Part shown: positions 45,529 to 54,536 of the stretch, piece after piece | Position numbering within the stretch: the stretch's first letter is position 1 | How the letters are laid out: each line of letters begins with the position of its first letter | Origin: JBFMEX01 sp040752215 | Lineage (GTDB): Bacteria > Pseudomonadota > Alphaproteobacteria > Rhizobiales > Hyphomicrobiaceae | DNA length: 64,000 nt | Direction of reading: 5' to 3' | NCBI GenBank assembly: GCA_040752215.1 | Contig: JBFMEX010000067.1 | Span: forward strand, 47,710-111,709 | Program-made: the position numbers and the translations under genes | The notes under the pieces: model-generated | Databases searched by the model: none | Told to the model about the DNA's origin: nothing | What the model saw: only the letters and a program-made list of their open reading frames with translations

Positions 45529-46355
45529 TGGGCTGTCCATCCTCCTTCGACCGGCAGCGCAGCGCCGGTGATCGATGCCGCCGCATCCGTGCACAGGAAC
45601 ACCGCCAGCTGCCCGATCTGGTCCGTCGTCACGAACCGCCGCGTCGGCTGGGCGTGGAGCAGCACATCGCGCACAACCGCCTCCTCGCTGATCCCGCGCG
45701 CCTTGGCGGTCTCCGGGATTTGCTGCTGGACCAGCGGAGTGAGCACGTAGCCCGGGCAGATCGCATTGACCGTGACGCCGTGCTCCGCGAGCTCCAGCGC
45801 GACCGCCTTGGTGAAGCCGACGATGCCGTGCTTGGCCGCCACGTAGGCGGACTTGAAGGGAGAGGCGACGAGACCGTGTGCCGAGGCGACATTGATGATC
45901 CGCCCCCAGCCGCGGCGCTTCATGCCCGCGGCGACCGCTCGCGTCGCATGGAAGGCGGACGAGAGATCGACAGCGATGATCGCGTCCCACTTCTCCGGCG
46001 GGAACGTCTCGACGGCCTCGACATGCTGGATGCCGGCGTTGTTGACCAGCACCTCGACCGGTCCGAGCGCATCCTGCGTCTCCACCACCATGCGCGCGAT
46101 GTCTACAGGTCGCGACATGTCGGCAGCCGAGTATGCGACGCGGATGTCGTAGAGCTCGGCGAGACGCAACCGCGTCCGCTCTATGGCCGCAGCGTCGCCG
46201 AAGCCATTGAGCATCACGTGCATGCCCGAGGCGGCGAATGCCTCGGCAATACCGAGTCCGATGCCGCTCGTCGAGCCGGTTACGATCGCGGTCTTGCCCT
46301 TGAGGCCGCGTGCTGGCCCCGGCATCGGCCGCTTGAAGGCAACGCTGTCTTGCAT
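45525..46355 (-). CDS. bdhA: D-3-hydroxybutyrate dehydrogenase (short-chain dehydrogenase family)
   Basis: A 276-residue SDR with the NAD-binding glycine motif VTGSTSGIGLGIA, NNAGIQHV and the catalytic Tyr-xxx-Lys in AYVAAKHG. Substrate-recognition residues of characterised 3-hydroxybutyrate dehydrogenases are also present: glutamine in AGIQHV, histidine in SAHGLV, lysine in PFKSAY and glutamine in PLVQQQI. It oxidises D-3-hydroxybutyrate to acetoacetate with NAD, the entry point for degrading polyhydroxybutyrate. The ATG at 46355 is chosen for GAGGAG eight bases upstream. It sits between the kinase (32-base gap) and patatin (four-base overlap) genes. Confidence 0.92.
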   Translation of the reverse strand: MQDSVAFKRPMPGPARGLKGKTAIVTGSTSGIGLGIAEAFAASGMHVMLNGFGDAAAIERTRLRLAELYDIRVAYSAADMSRPVDIARMVVETQDALGPVEVLVNNAGIQHVEAVETFPPEKWDAIIAVDLSSAFHATRAVAAGMKRRGWGRIINVASAHGLVASPFKSAYVAAKHGIVGFTKAVALELAEHGVTVNAICPGYVLTPLVQQQIPETAKARGISEEAVVRDVLLHAQPTRRFVTTDQIGQLAVFLCTDAAASITGAALPVEGGWTAQ

Positions 46356-46387
46356 GGCTGGGTCTCCTCGGGCCACACCGGCCCTGC

Positions 46388-47176
46388 TCAGTGGTGCTGC
46401 GCCAGAATTGGCAGGCGGATGGTGAACTCGGCGCCACGTCCATCGCGCCGGTTCTCGGCCTCGATGCTGCCGCCGTGTCGCTCGGCGATCAGGCGGACGA
46501 TCCACAAGCCGAGGCCGTGCGAAGCACGCGAGCCGTCGCCGGTCGCCGAGAGTCGCGTGAACGGACGGAAGGCGCGAGCAAGGTCGGCCTCGGTCAGGCC
46601 CGGCCCCTCGTCGATGACGCGGACTACGGCCTCTCCGCCGCTGATTGCCGCCTCGCAAACGACCGAGCCGCCCGGACGCGTGTGTTTGATCGCGTTGCCG
46701 ATCAGATTGTCGATCGCCTCGAGCAGCAGGCGGTGGTCACCGCGGGCGACGAGCGGCTCGACACCATAGGTATGCAGCCGGATCGATTTTGCGGCGGCGG
46801 TGGCCTCGTTGAGGCCGGCGGCCATCTCGAGGACGTCCAGGACATCAACCGGCCGAGGCCGGAATGCGAGCGGATCCTTCGCCGAGCGCGCACGCTCGAG
46901 CAGAGCCGACAACATAGCGTCGAGATGGGAAACGACGGCCTCGGCGGTCTCCAGGCTGGCGGCGACGCGCTCGGGCGCTCCTGCCGCGCTGTAGGCGGCG
47001 ATCCCTTCCAGCAGGAGGGAAAGGTTGGCGAGCGGCCCGCGCATGTCGTGCGCCACAATCGTCAGCACACCGACCTGGGCGGCATCCTCCGGCAGCGCCC
47101 CACCGATTCGGTCGACACCGGCTTGTCCCGGCGCAGCATTTTCAGGTCCTTCGAAAACCAGCGCGTGCCCATCCAT
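46388..47176 (-). CDS. Cytosolic histidine kinase without a sensor domain
   Basis: A 262-residue kinase core. A short N-terminus leads to the phosphoacceptor His43 in IVAHDMRGPLANLSLL. The HATPase domain (about residues 150-260) carries the N-box DNLIGNAIKHT, G1 VRVIDEGPGLTEAD and G2 HGLGLWIVRLIAERHGG. No transmembrane or PAS/GAF domain is present, so it probably relies on another sensor or responds to a partner protein. It is the first gene of the bdhA-patatin operon, which has no response regulator. It is divergent from the LysR gene at 47345. Confidence 0.9.
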   Translation of the reverse strand: MDGHALVFEGPENAAPGQAGVDRIGGALPEDAAQVGVLTIVAHDMRGPLANLSLLLEGIAAYSAAGAPERVAASLETAEAVVSHLDAMLSALLERARSAKDPLAFRPRPVDVLDVLEMAAGLNEATAAAKSIRLHTYGVEPLVARGDHRLLLEAIDNLIGNAIKHTRPGGSVVCEAAISGGEAVVRVIDEGPGLTEADLARAFRPFTRLSATGDGSRASHGLGLWIVRLIAERHGGSIEAENRRDGRGAEFTIRLPILAQHH

Positions 47177-47344
47177 GGCGGTCTCCGTCGATCGAGGCTT
47201 GGTCTCGCCTCAATCGATAGGCCGTCGCTCGGCAACCGTGAAATATCGTTCGAGCAGGGATTTGATAGCTCTCGGTTATGGTTTGATGTAGCTTCTCGCC
47301 GCGGCTGGCATCCGCTGGTGTGCGGCTCTTCGGGAGAGACCCCG

Positions 47345-48262
47345 ATGGAAGTCCACGAGATCCGATACTTTCTGGCGCTCGCCGAGACGCTGAATTTCAC
47401 CCGCGCGGCGGAGCGCTGCAACGTCACCCAGCCGGCGCTGACGCGGGCCATCAAGAACCTCGAGGACCGGCTTGGCGGCGGGCCGCTGATCCATCGCGAG
47501 CGCTCCAACACGCATCTGACCGATCTCGGCCAGATGATGCTCCCCTATTTCACCGAGATGCTCTCGCATCTGCAGCAGGCCAAGCGGCGGGCCCGCGAGC
47601 TGGTCGCGCTCGAGCAGTCGCGATTGACGGTCGGCCTGATGTGCACGATCGGCCCCTCGCGCCTCGTCGACCTCTTTGGCGCATTCAACGAGCGCTTCGA
47701 AGGGGTCGAGCTCTATTTACAGGATGCACGTGCGGGCGTTCTCGAGGAGATGCTGTGCAAGGGCGAGCTCGATCTCGCGATCTACTGCAAGCCGGACGAC
47801 TACGAGGACAACCTGCACCGCATGCCGCTCTACGACGAGCGGTTCGTGATCGCCGTCGCGCCGCGCCATCGCCTCGCCAAGCTGGACCGGGTCCGGTTGA
47901 AGGATCTCGACGGTGAGCGCTACTTGAGCCGAGCCAACTGCGAGTATGCGGACTACATCGGCGCGCTGGCCGCCGAGCAGGGCGTGAGCGTCGAGCAGCC
48001 CTATGCAAGCGAGCGGGACGACTGGATCCAGGCAATGGTGCTGGCGGGCCTCGGCTTCACGATGATCCCCGAGTATGCGGCGACCATGCCTGGCTTGGTG
48101 TTGAGGCCGTTGGTCGAGCCGGAGGTGGTGCGCAACGTCAATCTCATCACGGTTCGCGGCCGACCCCATTCGGCTGCGGTCGGCGCGTTCGTGCACGAGG
48201 CCCGCCGCTTCGACTGGCAGGACCGGATGCGTGCCGGTTCGGCAACGGCCTCCGCGGCCTGA
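47345..48262 (+). CDS. LysR family transcriptional regulator (paralogue 2 of 3)
   Basis: A 305-residue regulator with an intact helix-turn-helix (MEVHEIRYFLALAETLNFTRAAERCNVTQPALTRAIKNLE) and effector domain (LTVGLMCTIGPSRLVDLF, ASERDDWIQAMVLAGLGFTMIPEYA). GGGAGAG lies just upstream of the ATG. It is divergent from the kinase-bdhA-patatin operon and therefore its likely regulator. It is most similar to the frameshifted copy just downstream. Confidence 0.94.
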   Translation: MEVHEIRYFLALAETLNFTRAAERCNVTQPALTRAIKNLEDRLGGGPLIHRERSNTHLTDLGQMMLPYFTEMLSHLQQAKRRARELVALEQSRLTVGLMCTIGPSRLVDLFGAFNERFEGVELYLQDARAGVLEEMLCKGELDLAIYCKPDDYEDNLHRMPLYDERFVIAVAPRHRLAKLDRVRLKDLDGERYLSRANCEYADYIGALAAEQGVSVEQPYASERDDWIQAMVLAGLGFTMIPEYAATMPGLVLRPLVEPEVVRNVNLITVRGRPHSAAVGAFVHEARRFDWQDRMRAGSATASAA

Positions 48263-48423
48263 CGCCCGTCGATTCCGGGCTGGTTCCTTGCGGACCAGCG
48301 GCGATCCGCCCGACGATACATTTGACGCATGGTCACCATGCAGAGAGCTGAGGCACCGGAGCACCTCACATCGGCGATAGACTGCGATTCTTTCGAGGAG
48401 CATCCATCGGTGGGAGAAAGGCC

Positions 48424-49351
48424 ATGGAGATCCAGGAGCTACGCTATTTCCTCGCGCTGTCCGAGACGCTCAACTTCACCCGCGCGGCCGAGCGCTGCAA
48501 CGTGTCCCAACCGGCGCTGACCCGGGCCATCAAGAGCCTCGAGGACAAGCTCGGCGCCGGACCGCTGGTCAACCGCGAGCGCAACAACACGCATCTGACC
48601 GAGCTCGGGCGCATCATGATGCCCTACTTCGAGCAGGTGCTCGGCCAGATGGAGGCGGCGCGCTCGTGCGCGCGTGGCTTCCATGCCCTCGAGAATGCGA
48701 CGCTGACCGTCGGCCTGATGTGCACCATCGGCCCCACCCGGATGGTCGACCTTTTCGCCAACTTCCACCGCCGGTTCGACACGCTCGATCTCTATCTGAG
48801 AGGGCCCCGTCGCGCGGCTCGAGGAGTGGCTGAGCAAGGGCGAGATCGACGTCGCCATCTGCTGCCGGCCGGAAGCCATGGAAGAGCGGTTCCACGTTCT
48901 GCCGCTGTATAGCGAGCGGTTCTGCGTGGCGATGGCCGCTGACCACCGTCTCGCCCGCCAGAACGCTGTCACGATCGCCGACCTCCACGACGAGCGCTAT
49001 CTCTCCCGCGCCAACTGCGAGTACTCCGACTACCTGCGCGGTCTCAGGGAACGGCTCGGCGGTGTCGAGCTGCACAAGAAGTATCGCAGCGAGCGTGACG
49101 ACTGGATCCAGAGCATGGTGCTCGCCGGTCTCGGCGTCACCTACATCCCGGAGTTCGCGGTCACGATCCCGGGCCTCGTCACGCGCCCGCTCGTCGATCC
49201 GGTGGTGACACGCACGATCCAGCTCGTGACCGTGCGTGGCCGGCCGCATTCGCCCGCCGTCGGCGCCTTCGTCCAGGAGGTCCGTCGCCATCCCTGGCAA
49301 CGGTACCGGCAGATCGAGGCCGAGGGGGGCCAAATCTCTGCATTCGGCTAG
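48424..49351 (+). pseudogene. LysR family regulator with a frameshift (paralogue 3 of 3)
   Basis: The first 126 codons (MEIQELRYFLALSETLNFTR to LDLYL) continue in frame one. The homologous continuation (EGPVARLEEWLSKGEIDVAICC to the C-terminus ending ISAFG) is in another frame from about 48800. The shift lies at CTGAGAGGGCCCC near 48798-48808. Both intact paralogues have seven residues between the LYL/LRL and the LEE/VDD segments, and restoring seven here needs two extra bases. A two-base deletion is therefore the simplest reading. It could be a real inactivation or an assembly error in a GC-rich run. Everything else looks functional. Confidence 0.8.
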
Positions 49352-49917
49352 GCTGGGCCGGGCCTCACGCGCATGCCAATTGGGAATGGGCGTCCTCGGG
49401 CGCCCATCGTCGCTAGCCCGATTCCGCCGCGGCGCGATCACTCGGAGCTATCGTCCCGATCGCCAGTCGGCATTTCAAGTCCGCTGCGCTCGATGACAAC
49501 CTCGGACATGCCGCAATCGGGCGGCGACGACCGAGGCTGTTGCAGCGATGTCGAGGAACCGGACAGCATCGAGCACAGGCGAAGCGCAGATTCGCTGCGT
49601 TACCGCGCTCGCATGCCTCGCCGCATTCGCTGTCGTATTCCTTTCGGGCCCGGGCGCGAAACCGCACCCCGGCATGCGCACGGCGTTTGAGCTGCTGGCG
49701 AGCGACCCGACGAAGCGCGCCGGTGGCAAGGTGAGGCAACTGGTGGGCGAGCGGCGCGCGGCGCACTAGATGACGTGTTTCGCAACGCCAATGCACGCGG
49801 CGCATCGTTCCGAGACGTTTCCAGCATTTCAGCTTCCGCGCCGCAGGTGTCAGTCTCGGGGCGTGGGACAATAAGGCGAGACGCCTGGCCCACGGATCCT
49901 GGCAATGGAGTCGAGAC
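49352..49917. other. Intergenic region with one doubtful small frame
   Basis: About 565 bases. A frame at 49548-49769 (73 residues) contains a hydrophobic stretch (ALACLAAFAVVFLSGPG) and a plausible helical tail but lacks a ribosome-binding site and family, so it is not called as a gene. It may be a remnant. The rest looks non-coding. Confidence 0.35.
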
Positions 49918-50400
49918 ATGATCATGAGCACCAAGACCCTGCTTCGCACTACGCTCGCGCTGGCGAGCCTCGCGGCCGTCGGCACCTCCGGCGCCATCGC
50001 CGGCGAGTGCCCGGCCGGCAAAAGCGGCATCGAGGTCACGAAGGCCGGCGCGACGGCCCCGAGCGGCGTCAAGGACGACGTCATCTCCTCGATCGACCTA
50101 TCCGCTCAGCCAGGCCTCGAGGGCCATCGGCTGCGCATGCGCAAGCTCGTCGTGGAGCCCGGCGGCGTGGTCCCGTGGCACAATCACGGCGAGCGCCCGG
50201 CCAACATCTATGTGGTCGAGGGTGCGATTACGGAGTACCGCAGCACGTGCTCGGTTCCGATCTTGCACAAGGCCGGCGAGGCGGTGGCCGAGTTCGGCGC
50301 CGAGGTCTCGCACTGGTGGCGCAACAACACCAAGCGACGCGCGGTGCTGATCTCCGCCGATCTCTTCCACGACAGGATGAAGGACGATCACTCGATGTGA
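49918..50400 (+). CDS. Exported cupin-domain protein
   Basis: A 160-residue protein with a signal peptide (TTLALASLAAVGTSGAIA) and one cupin barrel. Motif 1 is PGGVVPWHNHGERPANIYVVEG, with the His-x-His and Glu metal ligands, and motif 2 is reduced (VSHWWRNNTKRRAVLI). Many such periplasmic cupins are uncharacterised, and the metal-dependent activity is unknown. A ribosome-binding GGAG lies seven bases ahead of the ATG at 49918, and a second ATG follows at 49924. An MFS transporter gene lies 111 bases downstream. Confidence 0.85.
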   Translation: MIMSTKTLLRTTLALASLAAVGTSGAIAGECPAGKSGIEVTKAGATAPSGVKDDVISSIDLSAQPGLEGHRLRMRKLVVEPGGVVPWHNHGERPANIYVVEGAITEYRSTCSVPILHKAGEAVAEFGAEVSHWWRNNTKRRAVLISADLFHDRMKDDHSM

Positions 50401-50511
50401 TCCAGCGCTCCCCGCCGCCGCGGCCCCGCTCCCACCAGGCCGTGGCGCACCGGTGACGCCGGCGGCGCTCCCCCGTCGGCGTCACACCCAACCCAGTCAT
50501 CCGAGGCCGCC

Positions 50512-51735
50512 ATGCCTGTCGCTCGCGTGCCGTCCACTGTCTCGCCGGCGCGCGATGCCGCGGCCCACGCGAGCGGGCTGAGAAGCATCGTCATCGGCCT
50601 CATGGGCTTCCTGACGCTCGTCGACCTGTTCGCCGCGCAGGCGATACTGCCCTCGCTGGTGGAAAAGTATGCCGTATCGCCGGCCGCCATGGGTCTTGCC
50701 GTCAACGCCAGCACGCTCGGCATGGCGGTCTCCTGCCTCGCCGTCGGCCTCGTCAGCTCTCGCCTCGACCGCCGAGCCGGCATCTGGATGAGCCTCGTAG
50801 CGCTCGCCGTTCCGACTGCGCTGCTCGCGGTGGCACCTGGTCTCGGCGTGTTCACGGCCTTGCGCCTCGCCCAGGGCGTGCTCATGGCCTCCGCATTCAC
50901 CCTGACGATGGCCTATCTCGCCGAGCATTCCAGCGGGGAAGGTACCGCGCGCGCACTCGCCGCCTATGTCACCGGGGTCGTCGCGTCGAACCTCGTCGGC
51001 CGCATGGTCTCGGCGACGGTCGCCGATTCATTGGGCCTCGAGGCGAATTTCGTGCTCTTCGCCGGCCTCAATCTTGCTGGCGCCCTGCTCGTCGTCCGCA
51101 ATCTCGATGCGATGGCGACGATGGCCGTCGACGAGGCGCGGCAAGCTTCCGTCATCGGCGAATGGAGGCGTCACCTCTGCGATCGCGCGCTGCGTGCCGC
51201 CTTCGCCATCGGCTTCCTGATCCTGTTCGCCTTCATCGGTGTCTTCACCTACGTCAACATTGTGCTCGTCCAGAATCCGATCGGGCTCTCGCAGATGTCG
51301 CTCGGCATCGTGTATCTCGTGTTCCTGCCGTCGATGCTGACGACACCGCTGGCGGGCGCAATCACCCTTCACCTCGGTCCGGCCCGGACCACCGCACTCG
51401 GACTGTCGATCGCCGGCCTCGGCCTCCCGCTGCTGCTGCTGGTGCGACTCGACGCGATCCTGGCGGGCATGGCTCTCGTCGCGATCGGAACGTTCTTCGC
51501 CCAGGCCGTGGCGACCGGCTTCGTCGGCCGCAGGGCAACAGGCGACCGCGCGGCGGCGAGCGGGCTCTATCTCGCGTCCTATTATCTCGGTGGCCTCACG
51601 GGCGCATGGTTGCTCGGCCGGATGCTCGAGCAGCGCGGCTGGCCTGCCGTCGTCGTCGGCGTCGCAGTGGCCCTGGCACTCGCCGGACTCGCGAGTTTGC
51701 GCCTGGCGCTGCCTCCGAGCGGTCCGCGAGAATGA
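50512..51735 (+). CDS. Major facilitator superfamily transporter
   Basis: A 407-residue transporter with 12 hydrophobic helices and a central hydrophilic loop. MFS hallmarks include VGLVSSRLDRRAGIW between helices 2 and 3 and RLAQGVLMASAFTLTMAYLAEH in helices 4-5. Overall character is close to the YnfM-like drug/arabinose exporter group. It likely exports a small molecule, but the substrate is unknown. It is convergent with the DUF1513 gene that ends the iron operon. Whether it belongs to that locus is unclear. Confidence 0.87.
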   Translation: MPVARVPSTVSPARDAAAHASGLRSIVIGLMGFLTLVDLFAAQAILPSLVEKYAVSPAAMGLAVNASTLGMAVSCLAVGLVSSRLDRRAGIWMSLVALAVPTALLAVAPGLGVFTALRLAQGVLMASAFTLTMAYLAEHSSGEGTARALAAYVTGVVASNLVGRMVSATVADSLGLEANFVLFAGLNLAGALLVVRNLDAMATMAVDEARQASVIGEWRRHLCDRALRAAFAIGFLILFAFIGVFTYVNIVLVQNPIGLSQMSLGIVYLVFLPSMLTTPLAGAITLHLGPARTTALGLSIAGLGLPLLLLVRLDAILAGMALVAIGTFFAQAVATGFVGRRATGDRAAASGLYLASYYLGGLTGAWLLGRMLEQRGWPAVVVGVAVALALAGLASLRLALPPSGPRE

Positions 51736-51758
51736 TCCGGATAGCCCACCGCCGGCGG

Positions 51759-52862
51759 TCAACTCGGCAAGCGGCGCATGTGATTGTCGAACGAGAGTCC
51801 GTCGACGGCAGTGGAGCGGGTCGAGGTGCGACGAGGTGAGTCGATCTCGAGCCTGCCGAGGCCGGAGCTGACGGCGATTGCGCCGCCGTAGGCCGGTGCC
51901 ACCCCGCAGCAGTCGGCGAGCACGGTCTCGCCGATCACCCGCTCGGTCTCGGCATCGAGGTAGATGGTGCGGCCGGCGCGCGGCGAGGTGGCGGCGACGA
52001 TGAGCCCGTCGTCCGTCGTCGCGATCGAGCCGATGTAGCCCTTCATCAGCGCGCCGAGCGGCCGCGACGGATCGACGAGACGGGCCGGTGTGTCGGCGCC
52101 GGCATGGCCGATCAGCTCGGGCGACTCCAGCGCCTCGCCCTGCCATTGCCCGCCGAACCATACCCGGCTCTCGGAATCGACGCACAAGTGGCGGATCGAG
52201 AGTCGGGCGAGACCGGCCGAGAGCTCGTGGCGCGCGCGCAGCTCGCCGTTCGTGCGGTCGATGAAGGCGAGCGAGGGGCGCATGGAGTGCAGATTGAGCT
52301 TGGCACGCCCGCTGTCGGGATGGGTCTCGATGCCGCCGTTGGCGACGCAGAGCGTGCGCCCGTCGGCGAGCAGCAGCACGTCGTGCGGGCCGACGCCGTG
52401 CGTATCGATCTCGCCGATGCGCCGGAAGCTGGCGCCGACGTCGTAGACACCGAGCACGCCGCGCGCGCCCGCGAAGTCGTTCTCTGTCGCGAAAAGCAGC
52501 CGGCCGTCGGGAGAGAAGGCGCCGTGACCGTAGAAGTGGCGGTCGGGCGGCGTCGCGAAGAGCGCGCGCGGCGTGCCGGAGCCGATATCGACGGCGAGTG
52601 CGAACGTGCCCGGCCGGCGCGCGAAGACAACTGCGGTCCGTCCGTCCGGTGCGAATGCGATGTCGTGGCCGCGCGCTTCGAGTGCCAGCTCACGCTCGAT
52701 GCGACCGTCGCCGGACACGATCACCAGCACGAAGCGCCCGTCCGTGCGCCGCGCCGCCGAGACGTAGCGCTCGCTGCCCTCCTCGAGGCCGAGCGCGCGC
52801 GTGGCCGTCGCGGCCAGTGCCACCGCGCCGAGGCCGAGCAGGGCTCTGCGGTCAATCGCCAT
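51759..52862 (-). CDS. DUF1513 exported beta-propeller-like protein
   Basis: A 367-residue protein with a Tat- or Sec-like N-terminus (MAIDRRALLGLGAVALAATATRALG). Repeated blade-like segments follow (GHDIAFAPDGRTAVVFARRPG, FYGHGAFSPDGRLLFATEND, GPHDVLLLADGRTLCVANGG), as in DUF1513. DUF1513 genes are typically the last gene of iron-transport imelysin operons. Here its start overlaps the imelysin gene by 11 bases. Its exact role is unknown, but it likely assists iron handling in the periplasm. Confidence 0.9.
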   Translation of the reverse strand: MAIDRRALLGLGAVALAATATRALGLEEGSERYVSAARRTDGRFVLVIVSGDGRIERELALEARGHDIAFAPDGRTAVVFARRPGTFALAVDIGSGTPRALFATPPDRHFYGHGAFSPDGRLLFATENDFAGARGVLGVYDVGASFRRIGEIDTHGVGPHDVLLLADGRTLCVANGGIETHPDSGRAKLNLHSMRPSLAFIDRTNGELRARHELSAGLARLSIRHLCVDSESRVWFGGQWQGEALESPELIGHAGADTPARLVDPSRPLGALMKGYIGSIATTDDGLIVAATSPRAGRTIYLDAETERVIGETVLADCCGVAPAYGGAIAVSSGLGRLEIDSPRRTSTRSTAVDGLSFDNHMRRLPS

Positions 52863-54006
52863 CGAGCTCGTTGAATCCGATCAGCAGCCCCGCAGCCGGA
52901 GCGATCTCGCGACCGATCAGCTGGCGCAGGCCGTTGGCATAGAACGCCGCCTGGCGCAGCGCCTTGGCGTCGGCGAGCCATTTGTCGCCCGCTTTGGACT
53001 TCGGCTCGGCGAGGTGCGCGTCGGTCTCCAGCACGCCATAAGCACTGGCCAGCCACTGCCTCATCCAGGCCTTGTCTGCCTCCCTGGCACCGAGCCGCGC
53101 CGCGACCTCCTCGAGTGCGAGTGCGGCTTGCAGATCGCGAACGCCGGCAAGGCCCGCGAGCAGGTAGTCGATCGACAGGCCCGACCGCTCGAACGGCAGG
53201 CCGCTTGCCGGCTTGGCGCTCTCGATCGCCTTGAGCCGTGGCATGATCTCCTGCTCGCGCACGATCTGCAGCCCCGTCAGCAGCGCGCGGACGAGATCGG
53301 CGGCCACCTCCTGGTGCGAGTGGTAGACGGGATTGTCGGGTGCGGCGGCGAGCATCACCGAGCGCCAGCCGTCGGCGGTCGTCCACTCCGAGCGGATGCG
53401 ACGCGCCAGCTCGGCGACGTACCCCGCCACCGCGGCAGCGAGCCGACAGCGATGCGTCGCCTCGGCAGCACTCTCGGTGCGGGCGAGCGGATAGATCAGC
53501 AGCTCGAGCGCGGGGAGACCCTGGATGGCCGCCGACTGTATCGCGATCGCCTCTTTCGACCAAAGGGCTCGATCGGGTGTGGCGAGCGCACGCTGGACCT
53601 GGCGCCTGACAACGCCGCGCTGATCCGGCCACAACGCCAGTCGCTGGGTGCGGGTGTCACGCCCCGCCGGTCCGAAACGCACCATCTCGACGCGCGCGAA
53701 GGCGAGCACGCTGTCGCGGAACGCGGCTTTCACCGCAGCCGGCGCCGCCGCTTCGCCGCTCGCGCACCACGCCCCGGTCGCCTGCTCCAGGCGATCGGTT
53801 GCCGCCGCCAGCGCCTCGTAGCCGGGCACGATGAATCGGTCGACGGCGGCGACCACGAATTCGGCCAGCTCGCTCGCGGAGGTGACAGGCTCGCCCCGCG
53901 CCGGCCCGAGACCGGACAGCATCGTGGCGAGGCACACGAGAGCAAGCGGCAGCGCTCCCGCGAGCCGCTGCCACGCCGTGCCGCGGCTCACGTGATGCAG
54001 TCTCAA
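52852..54006 (-). CDS. Imelysin family protein, periplasmic (variant without the GxHxxE histidine)
   Basis: A 384-residue exported protein with a signal peptide (LAGALPLALVCLATMLSG) and the all-helical imelysin/insulin-cleaving-peptidase-like fold (ELAEFVVAAVDRFIVPGYEAL, VRRQVQRALA). The position of the family metal motif GxHxxE reads GLPALE, with proline for histidine. This is the form seen in the second imelysin of iron-uptake clusters. It may bind iron differently or serve as a structural partner of the canonical imelysin at 57749. It overlaps bfr (four bases) and DUF1513 (11 bases). Confidence 0.9.
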   Translation of the reverse strand: MRLHHVSRGTAWQRLAGALPLALVCLATMLSGLGPARGEPVTSASELAEFVVAAVDRFIVPGYEALAAATDRLEQATGAWCASGEAAAPAAVKAAFRDSVLAFARVEMVRFGPAGRDTRTQRLALWPDQRGVVRRQVQRALATPDRALWSKEAIAIQSAAIQGLPALELLIYPLARTESAAEATHRCRLAAAVAGYVAELARRIRSEWTTADGWRSVMLAAAPDNPVYHSHQEVAADLVRALLTGLQIVREQEIMPRLKAIESAKPASGLPFERSGLSIDYLLAGLAGVRDLQAALALEEVAARLGAREADKAWMRQWLASAYGVLETDAHLAEPKSKAGDKWLADAKALRQAAFYANGLRQLIGREIAPAAGLLIGFNELDGD

Positions 54007-54494
54007 TGCCCCTCCGCCTCGTCGGCGGACGCCGCATTGAGCTGGCCGTAGTTCTCGACCCCGATCTTCTTCAGCAGATCGAGCTGGGTCTCGAGGAAGT
54101 CGATGTGCCCCTCCTCATCCTCAAGCAGCTCCTCGAACAGCTCCATCGAGACGTAGTCCTCCTTCTCCCGACACAGCGCCCGGCCCTTCATGTAGTGCTC
54201 CTTGGCGATGTACTCGCCTTTGAGGTCGCACTCGAGCACCTCCTTGATGTTCTGGCCGATCATCAGCGGCGCCACGTGCTGGAGGTTCGGGTGGCCCTCG
54301 AGGAAGATGATGCGGGCGATGATCTTGTCGGCGTGCTGCATCTCCTCGATCGATTCCGTCCGCTCCTTCTTGGCCAGCTTGGCGAAGCCCCAATCCTCCA
54401 GCAGCCGGTAATGCAGCCAGTACTGGTTGACGGCGCCGAGCTCCAGCTTCAGCGCCTCGTTCAGCATCTTGATGACCTCTTTGTCACCCTTCAT
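54003..54494 (-). CDS. bfr: Bacterioferritin
   Basis: A 163-residue iron-storage subunit. All ferroxidase ligands are in place: Glu18, Glu51, His54, Glu94, Glu127 and His130. The haem-binding Met52 is also present. It assembles as a 24-mer shell that oxidises Fe(II) and stores it. It is transcribed with the imelysin and with the Bfd-like ferredoxin that would reduce its core to release iron. Confidence 0.97.
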   Translation of the reverse strand: MKGDKEVIKMLNEALKLELGAVNQYWLHYRLLEDWGFAKLAKKERTESIEEMQHADKIIARIIFLEGHPNLQHVAPLMIGQNIKEVLECDLKGEYIAKEHYMKGRALCREKEDYVSMELFEELLEDEEGHIDFLETQLDLLKKIGVENYGQLNAASADEAEGH

Positions 54495-54536
54495 CGTCGT
54501 CCGCTCCTTGGATTCGATCGCCTCCGCGCCGCGATA

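Noticed and set aside
49548..49769. Possible 73-residue membrane protein
   Set aside because: A hydrophobic stretch is present, but there is no ribosome-binding site, family or neighbour support.
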